This document shows positions 23,554 through 32,266 of a DNA stretch of 64,000 nucleotides, piece by piece. Both the position numbers and the translations under genes were made by a program. The stretch comes from Sporotomaculum syntrophicum. Its GTDB lineage: Bacteria > Bacillota > Desulfotomaculia > Desulfotomaculales > Desulfallaceae. Where the stretch lies: contig NZ_LSRS01000003.1 of assembly GCF_009932395.1 (NCBI RefSeq), forward strand, positions 745,442 through 809,441, in the 5' to 3' direction. Below the pieces are notes generated by a model, which was not told the DNA's origin, did no database searches, and saw only the letters and a list, made by a program, of their open reading frames with translations. Positions within the stretch are counted from its first letter, which is position 1; the number at the start of each line of letters is the position of its first letter.

Positions 23554-25242
23554 TTAACCTTTGATTAATTTAGCACGAGCATAGGTGCGGAACACTTTGT
23601 TTACTTCCACAGTCACTGTTTCTCCCACCCTCGAACCGCCTTCCTCAATATCTATAATAAAACCATCGACTCGTGCGATACCATTATTCAGGTTGCTGGT
23701 ATGGGGTTCTTCAACCACAACATCCAGCACCTGACCTAGCTTAACCGGTTGATTATTCGCCTGGATATCAGCCTGGTCATAGATGGGACGCATGGTTACC
23801 GACTCAATATGCTGCTCGGCTGAACCCCTAATGTAAAGGGTTTTACCGGTGCGGGCTTCCAAATCTCGCAGGCCGGCCCCCCCACTGCCGATAAGCCTGG
23901 CCGCCACCAGCGGGTTGGCTTCAACTAATATTGTATCCGCCCCGGTTTGTTTGGCCATCTGATAAATTTGCTGTTTAATATTAATACCCACTGTTTCTTC
24001 AGATAGCACTTTGCCCCGCCCTTCACAGTAGGGGCAAGCTTTTTGCAGCACTTCTGCCAAACTTGGCCGAACTTTTTTTCTGGTCATTTCCACCAGTCCC
24101 AGCTGAGTGATGCCAAGTATATTAGTTTTTGTTTTATCTTTGCGAATTTCCTGTTCAAGTTCAGCAAGCACCTGCCGCTGATGTTCCTCACTGTTCATAT
24201 CTATGAAGTCCACAATAATTATGCCGCCGATATTACGGAGGCGAAGCTGTCGAGCTATTTCAACCGCAGCGTCCAAATTTGTTTTCAAAACCGTGTCCTC
24301 AAGATTGGTGCTGCCCACATATTTGCCTGTGTTTACATCTATGGCAGTAAGCGCCTCGGCCTGGTCGATAACTATATAACCGCCGCACTTGAGCCAAACG
24401 GTATTTCTTAAGGCCTTTTCGATTTCTAGATCCAAATTGTTATCTTCAAAAAGGTTTTTCCTGTCATCAAGAAGTACTTTGACTTTTAAACGAGGCCCCA
24501 GGATATCCAGCAAATCCAATATTTTTTCGTACTCATAGCTGGAATCAATAATAAGCCGATCGACATCCTCGGTAAAAATATCCCTTAAAATACGTTGTAC
24601 CAACTCCAGATCCCGGTGCAGCAGATTAGGCACCGGCCCGTGGTTGGAGCGATTGACGATTTTACCCCACAGGTTGACCAACATTTCGATGTCCAGACCT
24701 AATTCTTCCTCATCAACCCCCTCGGCGACGGTACGTACGATTACCCCCATCCCCTTGGGTTTGACGCGAGCAGCCATTTCACGCAGGCGGTCCCGTTCCT
24801 TTTCCTCCTCGATACGCCTGGATATACCGATATAATCCACATTCGGCATGAGTACCAGGTAGCGGCCGGGCAAGGTTATATGAGTGGTCACCCGAGCCCC
24901 CTTTGTACCGATTGGTTCTTTGATAATTTGCACAATTACTTCTTGTCCTTGCTTTAAAATATCACATATATTAATGCCCAGGGCTGAATTGCCTGGACCG
25001 GCTTCCGGTGTGCGAGCTGGAATGGCATCCTCTACATACAAAAAAGCATTTTTTTCTAAACCAATATCAACAAAAGATGCCTGCATGCCAGGTAGTACGT
25101 TTTCCACCTGGCCTTTGAAAATATTGCCCACCAGCCGCTGGTTGGGCGCTCGTTCAATGTACACTTCAACTAGAACTTTGTTCTCCAGTACCGCTACCCG
25201 GGTTTCCTCTTCACCTACATTAATAATAATCTCTTTAAACAT
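23554..25242 (-). CDS. rng: Ribonuclease G/E family endoribonuclease
   Basis: A 562-residue RNase E/G catalytic core that cuts single-stranded RNA in rRNA and mRNA processing. An S1 RNA-binding domain covers about residues 36-120 (LVGNIFKGQVENVLPGMQASFVDIG), followed by the DNase I-like region with the metal-binding aspartates (TAIDVNTG, IIIVDFIDM), the zinc-link Cys pair in ACPYCEGRG and a C-terminal TRAM-like beta domain. The RNase E scaffold tail is absent. It follows the two radical-SAM-family genes. Confidence 0.94.
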   Translation of the reverse strand: MFKEIIINVGEEETRVAVLENKVLVEVYIERAPNQRLVGNIFKGQVENVLPGMQASFVDIGLEKNAFLYVEDAIPARTPEAGPGNSALGINICDILKQGQEVIVQIIKEPIGTKGARVTTHITLPGRYLVLMPNVDYIGISRRIEEEKERDRLREMAARVKPKGMGVIVRTVAEGVDEEELGLDIEMLVNLWGKIVNRSNHGPVPNLLHRDLELVQRILRDIFTEDVDRLIIDSSYEYEKILDLLDILGPRLKVKVLLDDRKNLFEDNNLDLEIEKALRNTVWLKCGGYIVIDQAEALTAIDVNTGKYVGSTNLEDTVLKTNLDAAVEIARQLRLRNIGGIIIVDFIDMNSEEHQRQVLAELEQEIRKDKTKTNILGITQLGLVEMTRKKVRPSLAEVLQKACPYCEGRGKVLSEETVGINIKQQIYQMAKQTGADTILVEANPLVAARLIGSGGAGLRDLEARTGKTLYIRGSAEQHIESVTMRPIYDQADIQANNQPVKLGQVLDVVVEEPHTSNLNNGIARVDGFIIDIEEGGSRVGETVTVEVNKVFRTYARAKLIKG

Positions 25243-25287
25243 TTTCTTTCTCCACCATCTTTTCTTTCCGCTTGCCCGGTGAGTTTA

Positions 25288-25404
25288 AAGCAAGTTCTTA
25301 TTTCAGAGGGAGATTCAAATCCCCCTGAATTTTAGAACTGCAAAATACATGACTTAGTTGGCGTTGTACTCTTGGGAGACTAACGCCAAGTTAGTCAGTT
25401 TAAA
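25288..25404. repeat. Double-hairpin dispersed repeat, copy A
   Basis: About 117 bases nearly identical to 35179-35280. First hairpin: AAGTTCTTA...TTCAGAGGG pairs with CCCCCTGAATTTTAGAACT. Second: TGACTTAGTTGGCGTT pairs largely with AACGCCAAGTTAGTCA. This copy has 14 extra bases in the second loop. It touches the stop codon of the TIGR03936 gene and ends 46 bases before rng. Confidence 0.8.
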
Positions 25405-26056
25405 AAAGCCCTGTCCGAATTATTTGCAGGTCTGCTTTATCCACCGCCATACCGGCATGGTGGAAAAATGCCTCCACTACGTCTTCAGGGCGTACATTCA
25501 TGGCACTGCCGGACTTTAATTTCATCTGCATGGTTAAACCACTTACCTGAGATAGCACATCCAGCTTAACTATACCTGGACGTATATCGCGTATTTTTTC
25601 CCTGCCGTCCTTGCCCTTACGGGTCACTTCTATATGTTCCTCACTTAGAAAATCACGTGCAGCCCCATCAGGCAGCGGACCGGGCAGATCGTGTTCATCA
25701 AGATGCACAATATATCCGGCTTCATCTAATTCTGCCATTGGTGCCGGAGTATTATCCTGTACATCACTCACCTCCAGCACCGCGAGCCCTGGCGGCAGAG
25801 CGGCATTTAATCGTTCGGCCAGCTCCTGGTGCGCAATGGGCTCCTGCATCTCTACATCCAATACCTCAGCTAACCCTTCGACTCCGACGGGTAGTGGTGC
25901 AGCAAAACTAAACCTGGGATGCGGATTAAAACCTTCGGAATAAGCAATGGGCAAAGCTGCCCGGCGAAAAGCCCGATCCAGTGTGCGCACTAGATCCAAG
26001 TGGGATATGTAACTGGCCGGACCCCTTTTACAGTACTGTATTCGATAACGAGGCAA
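25400..26056 (-). CDS. TIGR03936 family (DUF2344) radical-SAM-linked protein
   Basis: A protein of about 218 residues of the DUF2344/TIGR03936 family, of unknown function, always found next to or fused with a TIGR03960 radical-SAM protein. It opens with YRIQYCKRGPASYISHLDL and contains SEGFNPHPRFSF, both family hallmarks. A TTG at 26056 with GGGAGGTG at 6 bases is the right start: it gives MPRYRIQY, overlaps the upstream gene by 29 bases, and avoids a 34-residue unrelated extension. Confidence 0.9.
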   Translation of the reverse strand: MPRYRIQYCKRGPASYISHLDLVRTLDRAFRRAALPIAYSEGFNPHPRFSFAAPLPVGVEGLAEVLDVEMQEPIAHQELAERLNAALPPGLAVLEVSDVQDNTPAPMAELDEAGYIVHLDEHDLPGPLPDGAARDFLSEEHIEVTRKGKDGREKIRDIRPGIVKLDVLSQVSGLTMQMKLKSGSAMNVRPEDVVEAFFHHAGMAVDKADLQIIRTGLF

Positions 26057-27908
26057 CAGTTTCACCTCCCGCAAAATACGGTTTTGCCTCCAGAGTGACA
26101 CATAAGCCGCATCCCTGACACCGACCGTCGCGGCAATCGGGAGTAATTGCCCCTTCAAGAGAACGGCGGTGTTCGCGCACTAAGAAATTTTTACTCACTC
26201 CAGTGCTGATATGATCCCAGGGTAGTGTATCCTCATAACTATACTGCTTGTAGGCGTACCATTCAGGAGCTATGCCTGAACTGGCAAAGGCCCTTGTCCA
26301 CTTGCTTAAATCAAAAAATTCCGACCAGCCGTCAAAACGGGCACCGTTGCGCCAGGCTGCTTCAATAGCACCGGCCAGTCGCCGGTCGCCGCGCGACAGC
26401 ACGGCTTCCAAAAAACTGCCTTCCGGATCGTGCCATTTAAAGACCAGGCCCCGGTTACGTAGAAGTTCCCGCAATAAGGCTTGCTTGCGTTTTAATTCAG
26501 CTATAGAATTCTGGGGTTCCCATTGGAATACGGTATGGGACTTGGGTACAAATGAAGATACACTTACCGTCACCTTAAGCCGCCCTTTAGCCCTGACCAG
26601 CCGGCGTCCTCGCTCCAACACCTTCCGAGCCAAATTAGCAATCCCCTGCAGGTCCTCATCTGTCTCAGTAGGCAAGCCAATCATAAAATATAGTTTAATT
26701 GAATGCCAACCAGCCATAAAAGCTGCTTCGACAGCTGCCATCAGGTCATCCTCGGTTACACCCTTATTTATTACATCCCGCAAGCGCTGGGTACCGGCCT
26801 CAGGAGCAAAGGTCAGGCTGGAACGACGCACTTGTTGTACTTCCTTGGCCAAATCCACGGAAAAGGCGTCTACACGCAACGATGGAAGCGACACGTTAAC
26901 ACCGGCGGAGCCGTGTTTGTTAATAAGCTCGTGAACAAGGGGAGTCACCTGGGAAAAATCCGAGGTGCTTAGCGAGGTCAGCGATATTTCTTCCCAGCCG
27001 GTGGAACCGAGCAGATTGCTCGCCTGATGCAGCAACGTATCCGGTTCCTTTTCCCGCACCGGTCGGTATATTATCCCAGCCTGGCAAAACCTGCAGCCCC
27101 GGGTACAGCCCCGCTGCACCTCCAGCATCGCCCTGTCATGCACCGCTTCAATTGCCGGCACCACCATCCGGGTGGGGAAAACAGCGGCGTCCACATTTGT
27201 TACTGCTCTTTTTTGTACCCGGGCAGGTACACCTTGACTTAACGGGGTTACCGTGTTAATTGTCCCCAGGCTATTATACTCTACCCGGTACAATGCCGGT
27301 ATATAAATACCTTCGATACCGGCGAGCCGGAGCAGCATATCCTGCCGGCTCTCGCCGCCGCGCCTCGAAGCCAGATAGGCATCCAATAAATCAGTAAGCA
27401 GCTCTTCACCCTCACCAATTGCGAAAACATCGATAAACTCCGCTATCGGCTCAGGGTTAAAGGCACATGGTCCGCCGGCCACAACCAGGGGATAATCCCC
27501 CTCCATACGTTCTGCTGAGTGCAGTGGTATACCGCCTAAATCCAACATGTTCACAATATTTGTAAAGCTTAATTCGTATTGCAGGGTAAAGCCTATAATA
27601 TTAAAATCCCGCAGCGGCCTGCGGGATTCCAGGCTAAATAACGGCAGGCCATTATTACGCATTTGTTGCTCCATGTCCGGCCAGGGCGCAAACACCCTTT
27701 CCATCAGAGCATCATCACGGCTGTTGACCATACTATATAAAATCTGTAGTCCCAGGTGGCTCATGCCTACTTCATACACATCGGGAAAAGCAAAAGCCAT
27801 CTTTACATCTATACTTTTCCAATCCTTACATATAGAGTTCCATTCGCCTCCGGAGTACCGACCGGGCTTTTGCACTCGCCGCAGAATCTTTTCCAGCTGT
27901 TTCTCCAT
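26028..27908 (-). CDS. TIGR03960 family B12-binding radical SAM protein
   Basis: A 626-residue radical-SAM enzyme of unknown reaction. An N-terminal cobalamin-binding-like domain spans roughly residues 1-240 (VGMSHLGLQILYSMVN, VAGGPCAFNPEPIA). The [4Fe-4S]-SAM motif is in RGCTRGCRFCQAG. The C-terminus bears an extra Cys cluster (CRDGRCQGCGLC). It pairs with the overlapping TIGR03936 gene upstream of rng, a conserved clostridial trio; an RNA-modification role has been suggested from such context but is unproven. Confidence 0.9.
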   Translation of the reverse strand: MEKQLEKILRRVQKPGRYSGGEWNSICKDWKSIDVKMAFAFPDVYEVGMSHLGLQILYSMVNSRDDALMERVFAPWPDMEQQMRNNGLPLFSLESRRPLRDFNIIGFTLQYELSFTNIVNMLDLGGIPLHSAERMEGDYPLVVAGGPCAFNPEPIAEFIDVFAIGEGEELLTDLLDAYLASRRGGESRQDMLLRLAGIEGIYIPALYRVEYNSLGTINTVTPLSQGVPARVQKRAVTNVDAAVFPTRMVVPAIEAVHDRAMLEVQRGCTRGCRFCQAGIIYRPVREKEPDTLLHQASNLLGSTGWEEISLTSLSTSDFSQVTPLVHELINKHGSAGVNVSLPSLRVDAFSVDLAKEVQQVRRSSLTFAPEAGTQRLRDVINKGVTEDDLMAAVEAAFMAGWHSIKLYFMIGLPTETDEDLQGIANLARKVLERGRRLVRAKGRLKVTVSVSSFVPKSHTVFQWEPQNSIAELKRKQALLRELLRNRGLVFKWHDPEGSFLEAVLSRGDRRLAGAIEAAWRNGARFDGWSEFFDLSKWTRAFASSGIAPEWYAYKQYSYEDTLPWDHISTGVSKNFLVREHRRSLEGAITPDCRDGRCQGCGLCVTLEAKPYFAGGETVASLSNTVL

Positions 27909-28091
27909 ATAAACATAGTCCCCCAGAATTTTAATTGCGCCATCGGATCAATAAATATTAAATACCAACAAATACTATTATTTAATATACCACAAAATAT
28001 AGCCTAATGAAATTAGCGATAAGCGTCACAGCAACACTTACTTAATATTATTTTAACCATATAAAAGCAATAATACAGCTAACTTTCGTCT

Positions 28092-28967
28092 TTATCTCTC
28101 AATTAACTCGCCCACAGGTACATTTGAACCACGGTGCATTAAGCTATCAATTATGCTGGACTCAGTCACTGTGCCCAAATACTGACTTTGCTTATCCAGC
28201 ACTGTAACCAGATGAAACCGGCGAGGCAGAAAAGACTGCATCAACTGTCCCAGAGGAACATTCTCGATAGCTACCAATTGTTTTACCGGTAGCACTCCTT
28301 CTCGGAGCAACTCTTGATGTTTCCGCATTAAGAGCTGCATAAACAGGTATGGCGCTGCACTGCGCTCCCGGGTAGCCGCATAAAAAAGGAACAAAGCAGT
28401 AACTAGAATATCCACGCCGCAAGCTCCCCACCATACCCCTAGCACGCTGAAAACTGCGATAATGACTGCAAAAACTTGACCCAGCCTGGCAGCCCGGTAG
28501 GTAGCCGGCGTTATACCAATCCGGGCAGCCAGGTAAGAGCGATATATACGCCCGCCATCCAGTGGCAGGGCAGGCAACAGGTTAAAAAAGGCCATTAACA
28601 GGTTGCACTGTAAAAAAAACGGACCCAGGTCAGCATGCCAGAGCCCGTAATTTTTTAATGCTATAGCAAAGGCAATCATTGCCAAATTGCTGACAGGCCC
28701 GGCCAGTGCAGTATAGGTTTCTCGCACTGGATCCACCTGCAACTCAGTACCCGCCCGAGCAACCCCACCAAAGGGCAGCAGTTCCACTTCATGGGCAGGG
28801 ATTCCTAAACGGTTGGCCATTAGAGAATGGGCCATTTCATGCACCAGCACTACACCAAAGGCCACCAGCCCCCGGTCTAACACTCCGGCCACAAAAAACA
28901 AGGCCAGTAAAGCCAGAAAAAAGGGGTTTAAGTATATATCCACCCCCAGTATACGTCCTAGTCGCAT
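28092..28967 (-). CDS. spoIVFB: M50 site-2 protease, SpoIVFB-like
   Basis: A 291-residue membrane metalloprotease. The zinc site is H43-E-M-A-H47 in an early helix, and the third ligand is D137 in ALPLDGGRIY. About six helices are followed by a C-terminal CBS-like domain (LVTVLDKQSQYLGTVTESS), as in SpoIVFB, which cleaves pro-sigma-K in the mother cell of Bacillus. It is coupled to the SpoIVFA-like gene just upstream. The gene order up to rplU fits the Bacillus spoIVFA-spoIVFB-rplU cluster, here with three genes inserted. Confidence 0.92.
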   Translation of the reverse strand: MRLGRILGVDIYLNPFFLALLALFFVAGVLDRGLVAFGVVLVHEMAHSLMANRLGIPAHEVELLPFGGVARAGTELQVDPVRETYTALAGPVSNLAMIAFAIALKNYGLWHADLGPFFLQCNLLMAFFNLLPALPLDGGRIYRSYLAARIGITPATYRAARLGQVFAVIIAVFSVLGVWWGACGVDILVTALFLFYAATRERSAAPYLFMQLLMRKHQELLREGVLPVKQLVAIENVPLGQLMQSFLPRRFHLVTVLDKQSQYLGTVTESSIIDSLMHRGSNVPVGELIER

Positions 28968-28981
28968 ACCGGTATCCTCCG

Positions 28982-29761
28982 TTATTCACCACTTATTGTC
29001 AAACGAGCCAGCGGATCAACCAGCTTTCCATTTTCCCGCAGTTCAAAATGCAGCCCCCCGCCAGCTACATCACCGTTTTCGCCAATCAGGGCAATTTTAT
29101 GGCCTGCCTGCACTTTTTGGCCTTCCACCACACTCACGTCGGTTACACAGCCATACAATGTGTACCTGCCTTCACCATGATTAATTAAAACATATTGCCC
29201 TAGTTCTTTATCTTCGCCTATCCTTTCCACCTTGCCGTCTAGAACAGCAACGACGCCGGTACCAATCGGTGCGCTGATATCAATGCCGGCGTGGTATCTT
29301 TCCATGTCGTCAACAGCAGATTGCGTCCAGCCAAACTCCTCCACGACCTTGCCGGAAACCGGTAAAGCAAGCTCTTCATTAGTGAGCCCGCTACCCGTTA
29401 CCTGCCGGGCATCAATTCCCGTACCCGGACCATGAATCACCGGGTTGTCCCAATTAACTAGTTGAGCAGCCAGTTGTACAGATTTATTCAGTACCGGTCT
29501 GAAATCCCACTCCGCTGTAAGCAGATGCCTTAAACTTTCCCGGGCTTGTTCACCCACAGGATGGGGGTATTGGCGCACTACTATAAGTAGGGCCAGTATA
29601 ACCAGTACGGCAGTAATTCTGTAGAGGCCGTTCCACCTTTTTGAGCGCTGATATGATGATGTAACCGGGCGCCGGCCATTTATGGTCTGGTAATAGTCTG
29701 CCCATTCATCAAACCCCCTGCTTTTACGCCCGCCCAGACGCGATAACTTGTCCCACTTCAA
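28982..29761 (-). CDS. spoIVFA: SpoIVFA-like degenerate M23 protein
   Basis: A 259-residue membrane protein with one transmembrane helix (residues 50-62) and an external LytM/M23 domain. Zinc ligands H157 and D161 (HAGID) and H238 (LHFEL) remain, but two histidines of active M23 peptidases are replaced: the YGH site reads YGC (C205) and the HLHFE site reads GLHFE (G236). It is therefore probably not a peptidase but a regulator, like SpoIVFA, which holds SpoIVFB inactive. TTG start with GGGGGTG upstream; 14 bases before spoIVFB. Confidence 0.87.
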   Translation of the reverse strand: MKWDKLSRLGGRKSRGFDEWADYYQTINGRRPVTSSYQRSKRWNGLYRITAVLVILALLIVVRQYPHPVGEQARESLRHLLTAEWDFRPVLNKSVQLAAQLVNWDNPVIHGPGTGIDARQVTGSGLTNEELALPVSGKVVEEFGWTQSAVDDMERYHAGIDISAPIGTGVVAVLDGKVERIGEDKELGQYVLINHGEGRYTLYGCVTDVSVVEGQKVQAGHKIALIGENGDVAGGGLHFELRENGKLVDPLARLTISGE

Positions 29762-29868
29762 AGTCTATTCACCCCCAACCGTTTACCGCTAACTAATGTC
29801 GGCGGCTTTATAATATATATATTTGCTGGGGTGGATAAATATGACAATCTTGTCGGCGTTATTTAACA

Positions 29869-30080
29869 TCCATTTACAGTCGGGTCATAATACCTGGCCC
29901 GCAGGTAGTACAGGCTGCTTTCGTATACTCTCCGGCATATTTCAGCAGCTGGGGCAATTGTTCCTGCTTGGATAGGATGTTTCCCCATTCATCGTAGATG
30001 TAGCTGTTAACGATGTTGCCGGTCTGGTCGATTACCCGGGTTACGTCTCCGTGGCCGTTGTACAGGTAGTAGTAATAGCA
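29869..30080 (-). pseudogene. RHS/YD-repeat protein fragment, frameshifted
   Basis: Minus-strand translation gives about 55 residues of unmistakable RHS core (YLYNGHGDVTRVIDQTG, then YIYDEWGNILSKQEQ, LLKYAGEY). A frameshift follows: in the next frame the hallmark SLYYLRARYYDPTV continues to the end. No start, no N-terminal or toxin region. This is a remnant of a large wall-associated or polymorphic-toxin-type RHS protein, perhaps left by recombination between RHS loci. Confidence 0.85.
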
Positions 30081-30108
30081 GATAATCTATATAGTTTGAG
30101 AAACTTCC

Positions 30109-30140
30109 ATTATACTGACTTTTACTAAAATTATACTGAC
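30109..30140. repeat. Short direct repeat, possible insertion-element end
   Basis: ATTATACTGAC occurs at 30109-30119 and 30130-30140, 21 bases apart, next to the RHS fragment. Multiple short repeats at ends are typical of IS21-type elements, but no transposase is present, so this is only suggestive. Confidence 0.3.
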
Positions 30141-30322
30141 AGTGAGAGCATTAGCAAAAGGTAGGTGACCATTAATGAGCTCTTTGCATTGATACGCAAG
30201 TACATCGCGGATATTACAATATAGTTCAACAGGTAACTTAGTATCATTTCACCTGTACTTGTATATTTTTAGCTTCATCAAAACCTGGTCTTAGTAAATA
30301 ATGCACATTTTCATAATCTAAT

Positions 30323-30363
30323 AGCCGCTTACTACTTTTGAACAGAGTAGCAAGCGGCTTTTG
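30323..30363 (+). terminator. Orphan terminator
   Basis: AGCCGCTT(A)CTACT pairs with AGTAG(C)AAGCGGCT, followed by TTTT on the plus strand. No plus-strand gene precedes it now, consistent with loss of one. Confidence 0.7.
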
Positions 30364-30535
30364 TAGTTCTGTTTTCAAGCATCCCATCTTGCCGATACTT
30401 GGCATATGCCTAAGTTGTGGCAATATACTCGTTTAATCAACAAACTTTTAAATTTTAATTAGCAATTTATTAATTAACACATTTTACCTTTTTGCGATTT
30501 AGCGATGTTCGTGTTACTGAATGTTTCCTTTATTT

Positions 30536-32215
30536 CTAGGTTATTATATGCGTTTGCTGTGATTCTTCAGAATAAATAATATCAATAAATACCTGCGCCA
30601 ACATGGGATCATATAAGGTCCCGGAACACCGTTTAATTTCTTCAATTACTTCAATGGAAGTCATGTTCTTTTTGTAAACACGATTGGATGTCATAGCATC
30701 GTAACTGTCAACAATCCTTATGATTCTTGATAGTAACGGGATGTCCTCGGCTTTAATTCCCTCGGGGTATCCCGAACCATCGTAATTTTCATGATGATAT
30801 AGTATTACCTTTGAAATTGGCTCTAGTTGACTAACCGATTTAACAATATCACTGCCCCACCGTGGATGTTGCTTAAGAACATTCCATTCATTTTCATCAA
30901 GACCACCTGGTTTATTTAGGATATCTCCATCTATTTCTATTTTTCCGATATCATGTAAAAATGAAGCATATTTTAGTAGTTGTATGTTAGTGTCCGAGAA
31001 CTGTAACCTTTTGGCTACTTTTATGGAATAATCAGTAACTCTTTCTGAATGGCCGAATGTGTAGCGATCTTTGGCATTAATTATAGATATCAATGTTCGT
31101 ATAGAATTAAAGGATTCTTTTTCATTTTCATTGAGCTCAAGATCCTCAAATACCGAGATGTAAAGTTCAACTTTATTCCTATTGAGACTCTTAGCCTTAT
31201 AAAGTGCATAATCAGCGTATTTGATTAATTCCTTAGGATTAATACCATGAGTAGGACTTGTTGCTATACCACAAGAAACAGTAATTTTGCCTCCGGGTTG
31301 ATATTCTTCTCCGTAAAATTTCTGTTCTTCTACCATTTTCTTTATATTTTCAGCTAATTGTACCGCAGTGCTACTATCAGAATGCGGAAGTAAAACAACA
31401 AATTCTTCACCACCATATCTTGCTGCAATCCCGCTTTTTATATTTTTCTTCAATAAATCACCTATAATTCCCAATACATGATCTCCTTCAAGATGACCAA
31501 AACTGTCGTTGTAGTTCTTAAAGTAGTCAATGTCGATAATAATTAAGGATAAAGGGTTTTTATCAGAGACAGACTTAAAATATTCTTTTAATTTTTCTTG
31601 AAAATAGCGGTGGTTATATAGACCGGTTAGCATATCAGTATTAGCCATTATGGTCAGGTGTTTCCGGTGTTTTGTTTCCATATCTGTTATTCCGCCGATA
31701 AACCAACCAACAACATGCATTAAACTTATGTAAATCAAAACAGATTCTATAGCCTTAAATGTGCTTCCTACAGGTTCTAAAATTACCTCATGAAGTATTA
31801 GAAATAAACTGCATATTGAGGCCATAAAAATACCGGTTTTTTTACCCATAACTGATGCGGTAATCAAGATGGGAAGCAAAAGAATTGCTTCAGAATTTGA
31901 AAGATCTTTATGAGAGATAAACAAAATTGATACAGATAAAATTAACGGTAAAACCATGTAAGTAAAGTCAATATATGATAAAGATTCTGAAGTTACTGGT
32001 GTTAATCGTATTTTAGTAATATATAATATTACAATAATTAGACCTATTAAACAAAACAAAAAGAAAAACTCGATATTGGCAAAAGGGTAAAAATATTTAG
32101 GTAATATGTTATGTCCGCTTAGAATCAAAGCAATTACAAAGATAAGAAGACAAAGCATATGTGTAGTTGTAATATATTCGTATAATTCTTTCTGCCTTTC
32201 TTCTTCCGTAATCAA
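30536..32215 (-). CDS. Membrane GGDEF + HD-GYP cyclic-di-GMP protein
   Basis: A protein of about 559 residues (TTG start at 32215, GAGGTG 7 bases upstream; numbering here from an upstream ATG at 32230). Residues 24-180 hold five or six transmembrane helices. A GGDEF domain (about 195-355) has an intact RYGGEEF active site at 271-277, so it should make cyclic-di-GMP; the inhibitory RxxD site is absent. An HD-GYP domain (about 375-555) has HD at 426-427, HHE at 479-481 and GYP at 487-489, so it could also degrade it. It lies directly after the agr-like genes on the same strand, and the membrane part could sense the peptide. Confidence 0.92.
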   Translation of the reverse strand: MITEEERQKELYEYITTTHMLCLLIFVIALILSGHNILPKYFYPFANIEFFFLFCLIGLIIVILYITKIRLTPVTSESLSYIDFTYMVLPLILSVSILFISHKDLSNSEAILLLPILITASVMGKKTGIFMASICSLFLILHEVILEPVGSTFKAIESVLIYISLMHVVGWFIGGITDMETKHRKHLTIMANTDMLTGLYNHRYFQEKLKEYFKSVSDKNPLSLIIIDIDYFKNYNDSFGHLEGDHVLGIIGDLLKKNIKSGIAARYGGEEFVVLLPHSDSSTAVQLAENIKKMVEEQKFYGEEYQPGGKITVSCGIATSPTHGINPKELIKYADYALYKAKSLNRNKVELYISVFEDLELNENEKESFNSIRTLISIINAKDRYTFGHSERVTDYSIKVAKRLQFSDTNIQLLKYASFLHDIGKIEIDGDILNKPGGLDENEWNVLKQHPRWGSDIVKSVSQLEPISKVILYHHENYDGSGYPEGIKAEDIPLLSRIIRIVDSYDAMTSNRVYKKNMTSIEVIEEIKRCSGTLYDPMLAQVFIDIIYSEESQQTHIIT

Positions 32216-32232
32216 AACAATACACCTCATTA

Positions 32233-32263
32233 AATAAAAGGTGGTATGGCACCACCTTTATTT
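32233..32263 (-). terminator. Hairpin between agrD and the GGDEF/HD-GYP gene
   Basis: AAAGGTGGT / ACCACCTTT with a 5-base loop, extended by A/T pairs and followed by TTTTATTT on the minus strand, then at once by the ribosome-binding site of the next gene. It may act as a partial terminator that lowers GGDEF expression relative to agrD. Confidence 0.7.
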
Positions 32264-32266
32264 GTT

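Larger units (their letters stand above)
29762..30535. other. Gene-poor stretch with decayed mobile or RHS sequence
   Basis: About 770 bases between spoIVFA and the GGDEF gene. It contains the RHS fragment at 29869-30080, an 11-bp direct repeat, a stretch at 30170-30230 that can encode ELFALIRKYIAD before stops, and a terminator at 30323-30363. No intact gene. Confidence 0.6.

Noticed and set aside
26272..26934. 220-codon plus-strand frame opposite the radical-SAM gene
   Set aside because: Ser/Arg-rich antisense shadow of a GC-rich gene; no ribosome-binding site.
28982..29761. Active M23 endopeptidase
   Set aside because: Two catalytic-site histidines are replaced, so SpoIVFA-like regulator is the better call.
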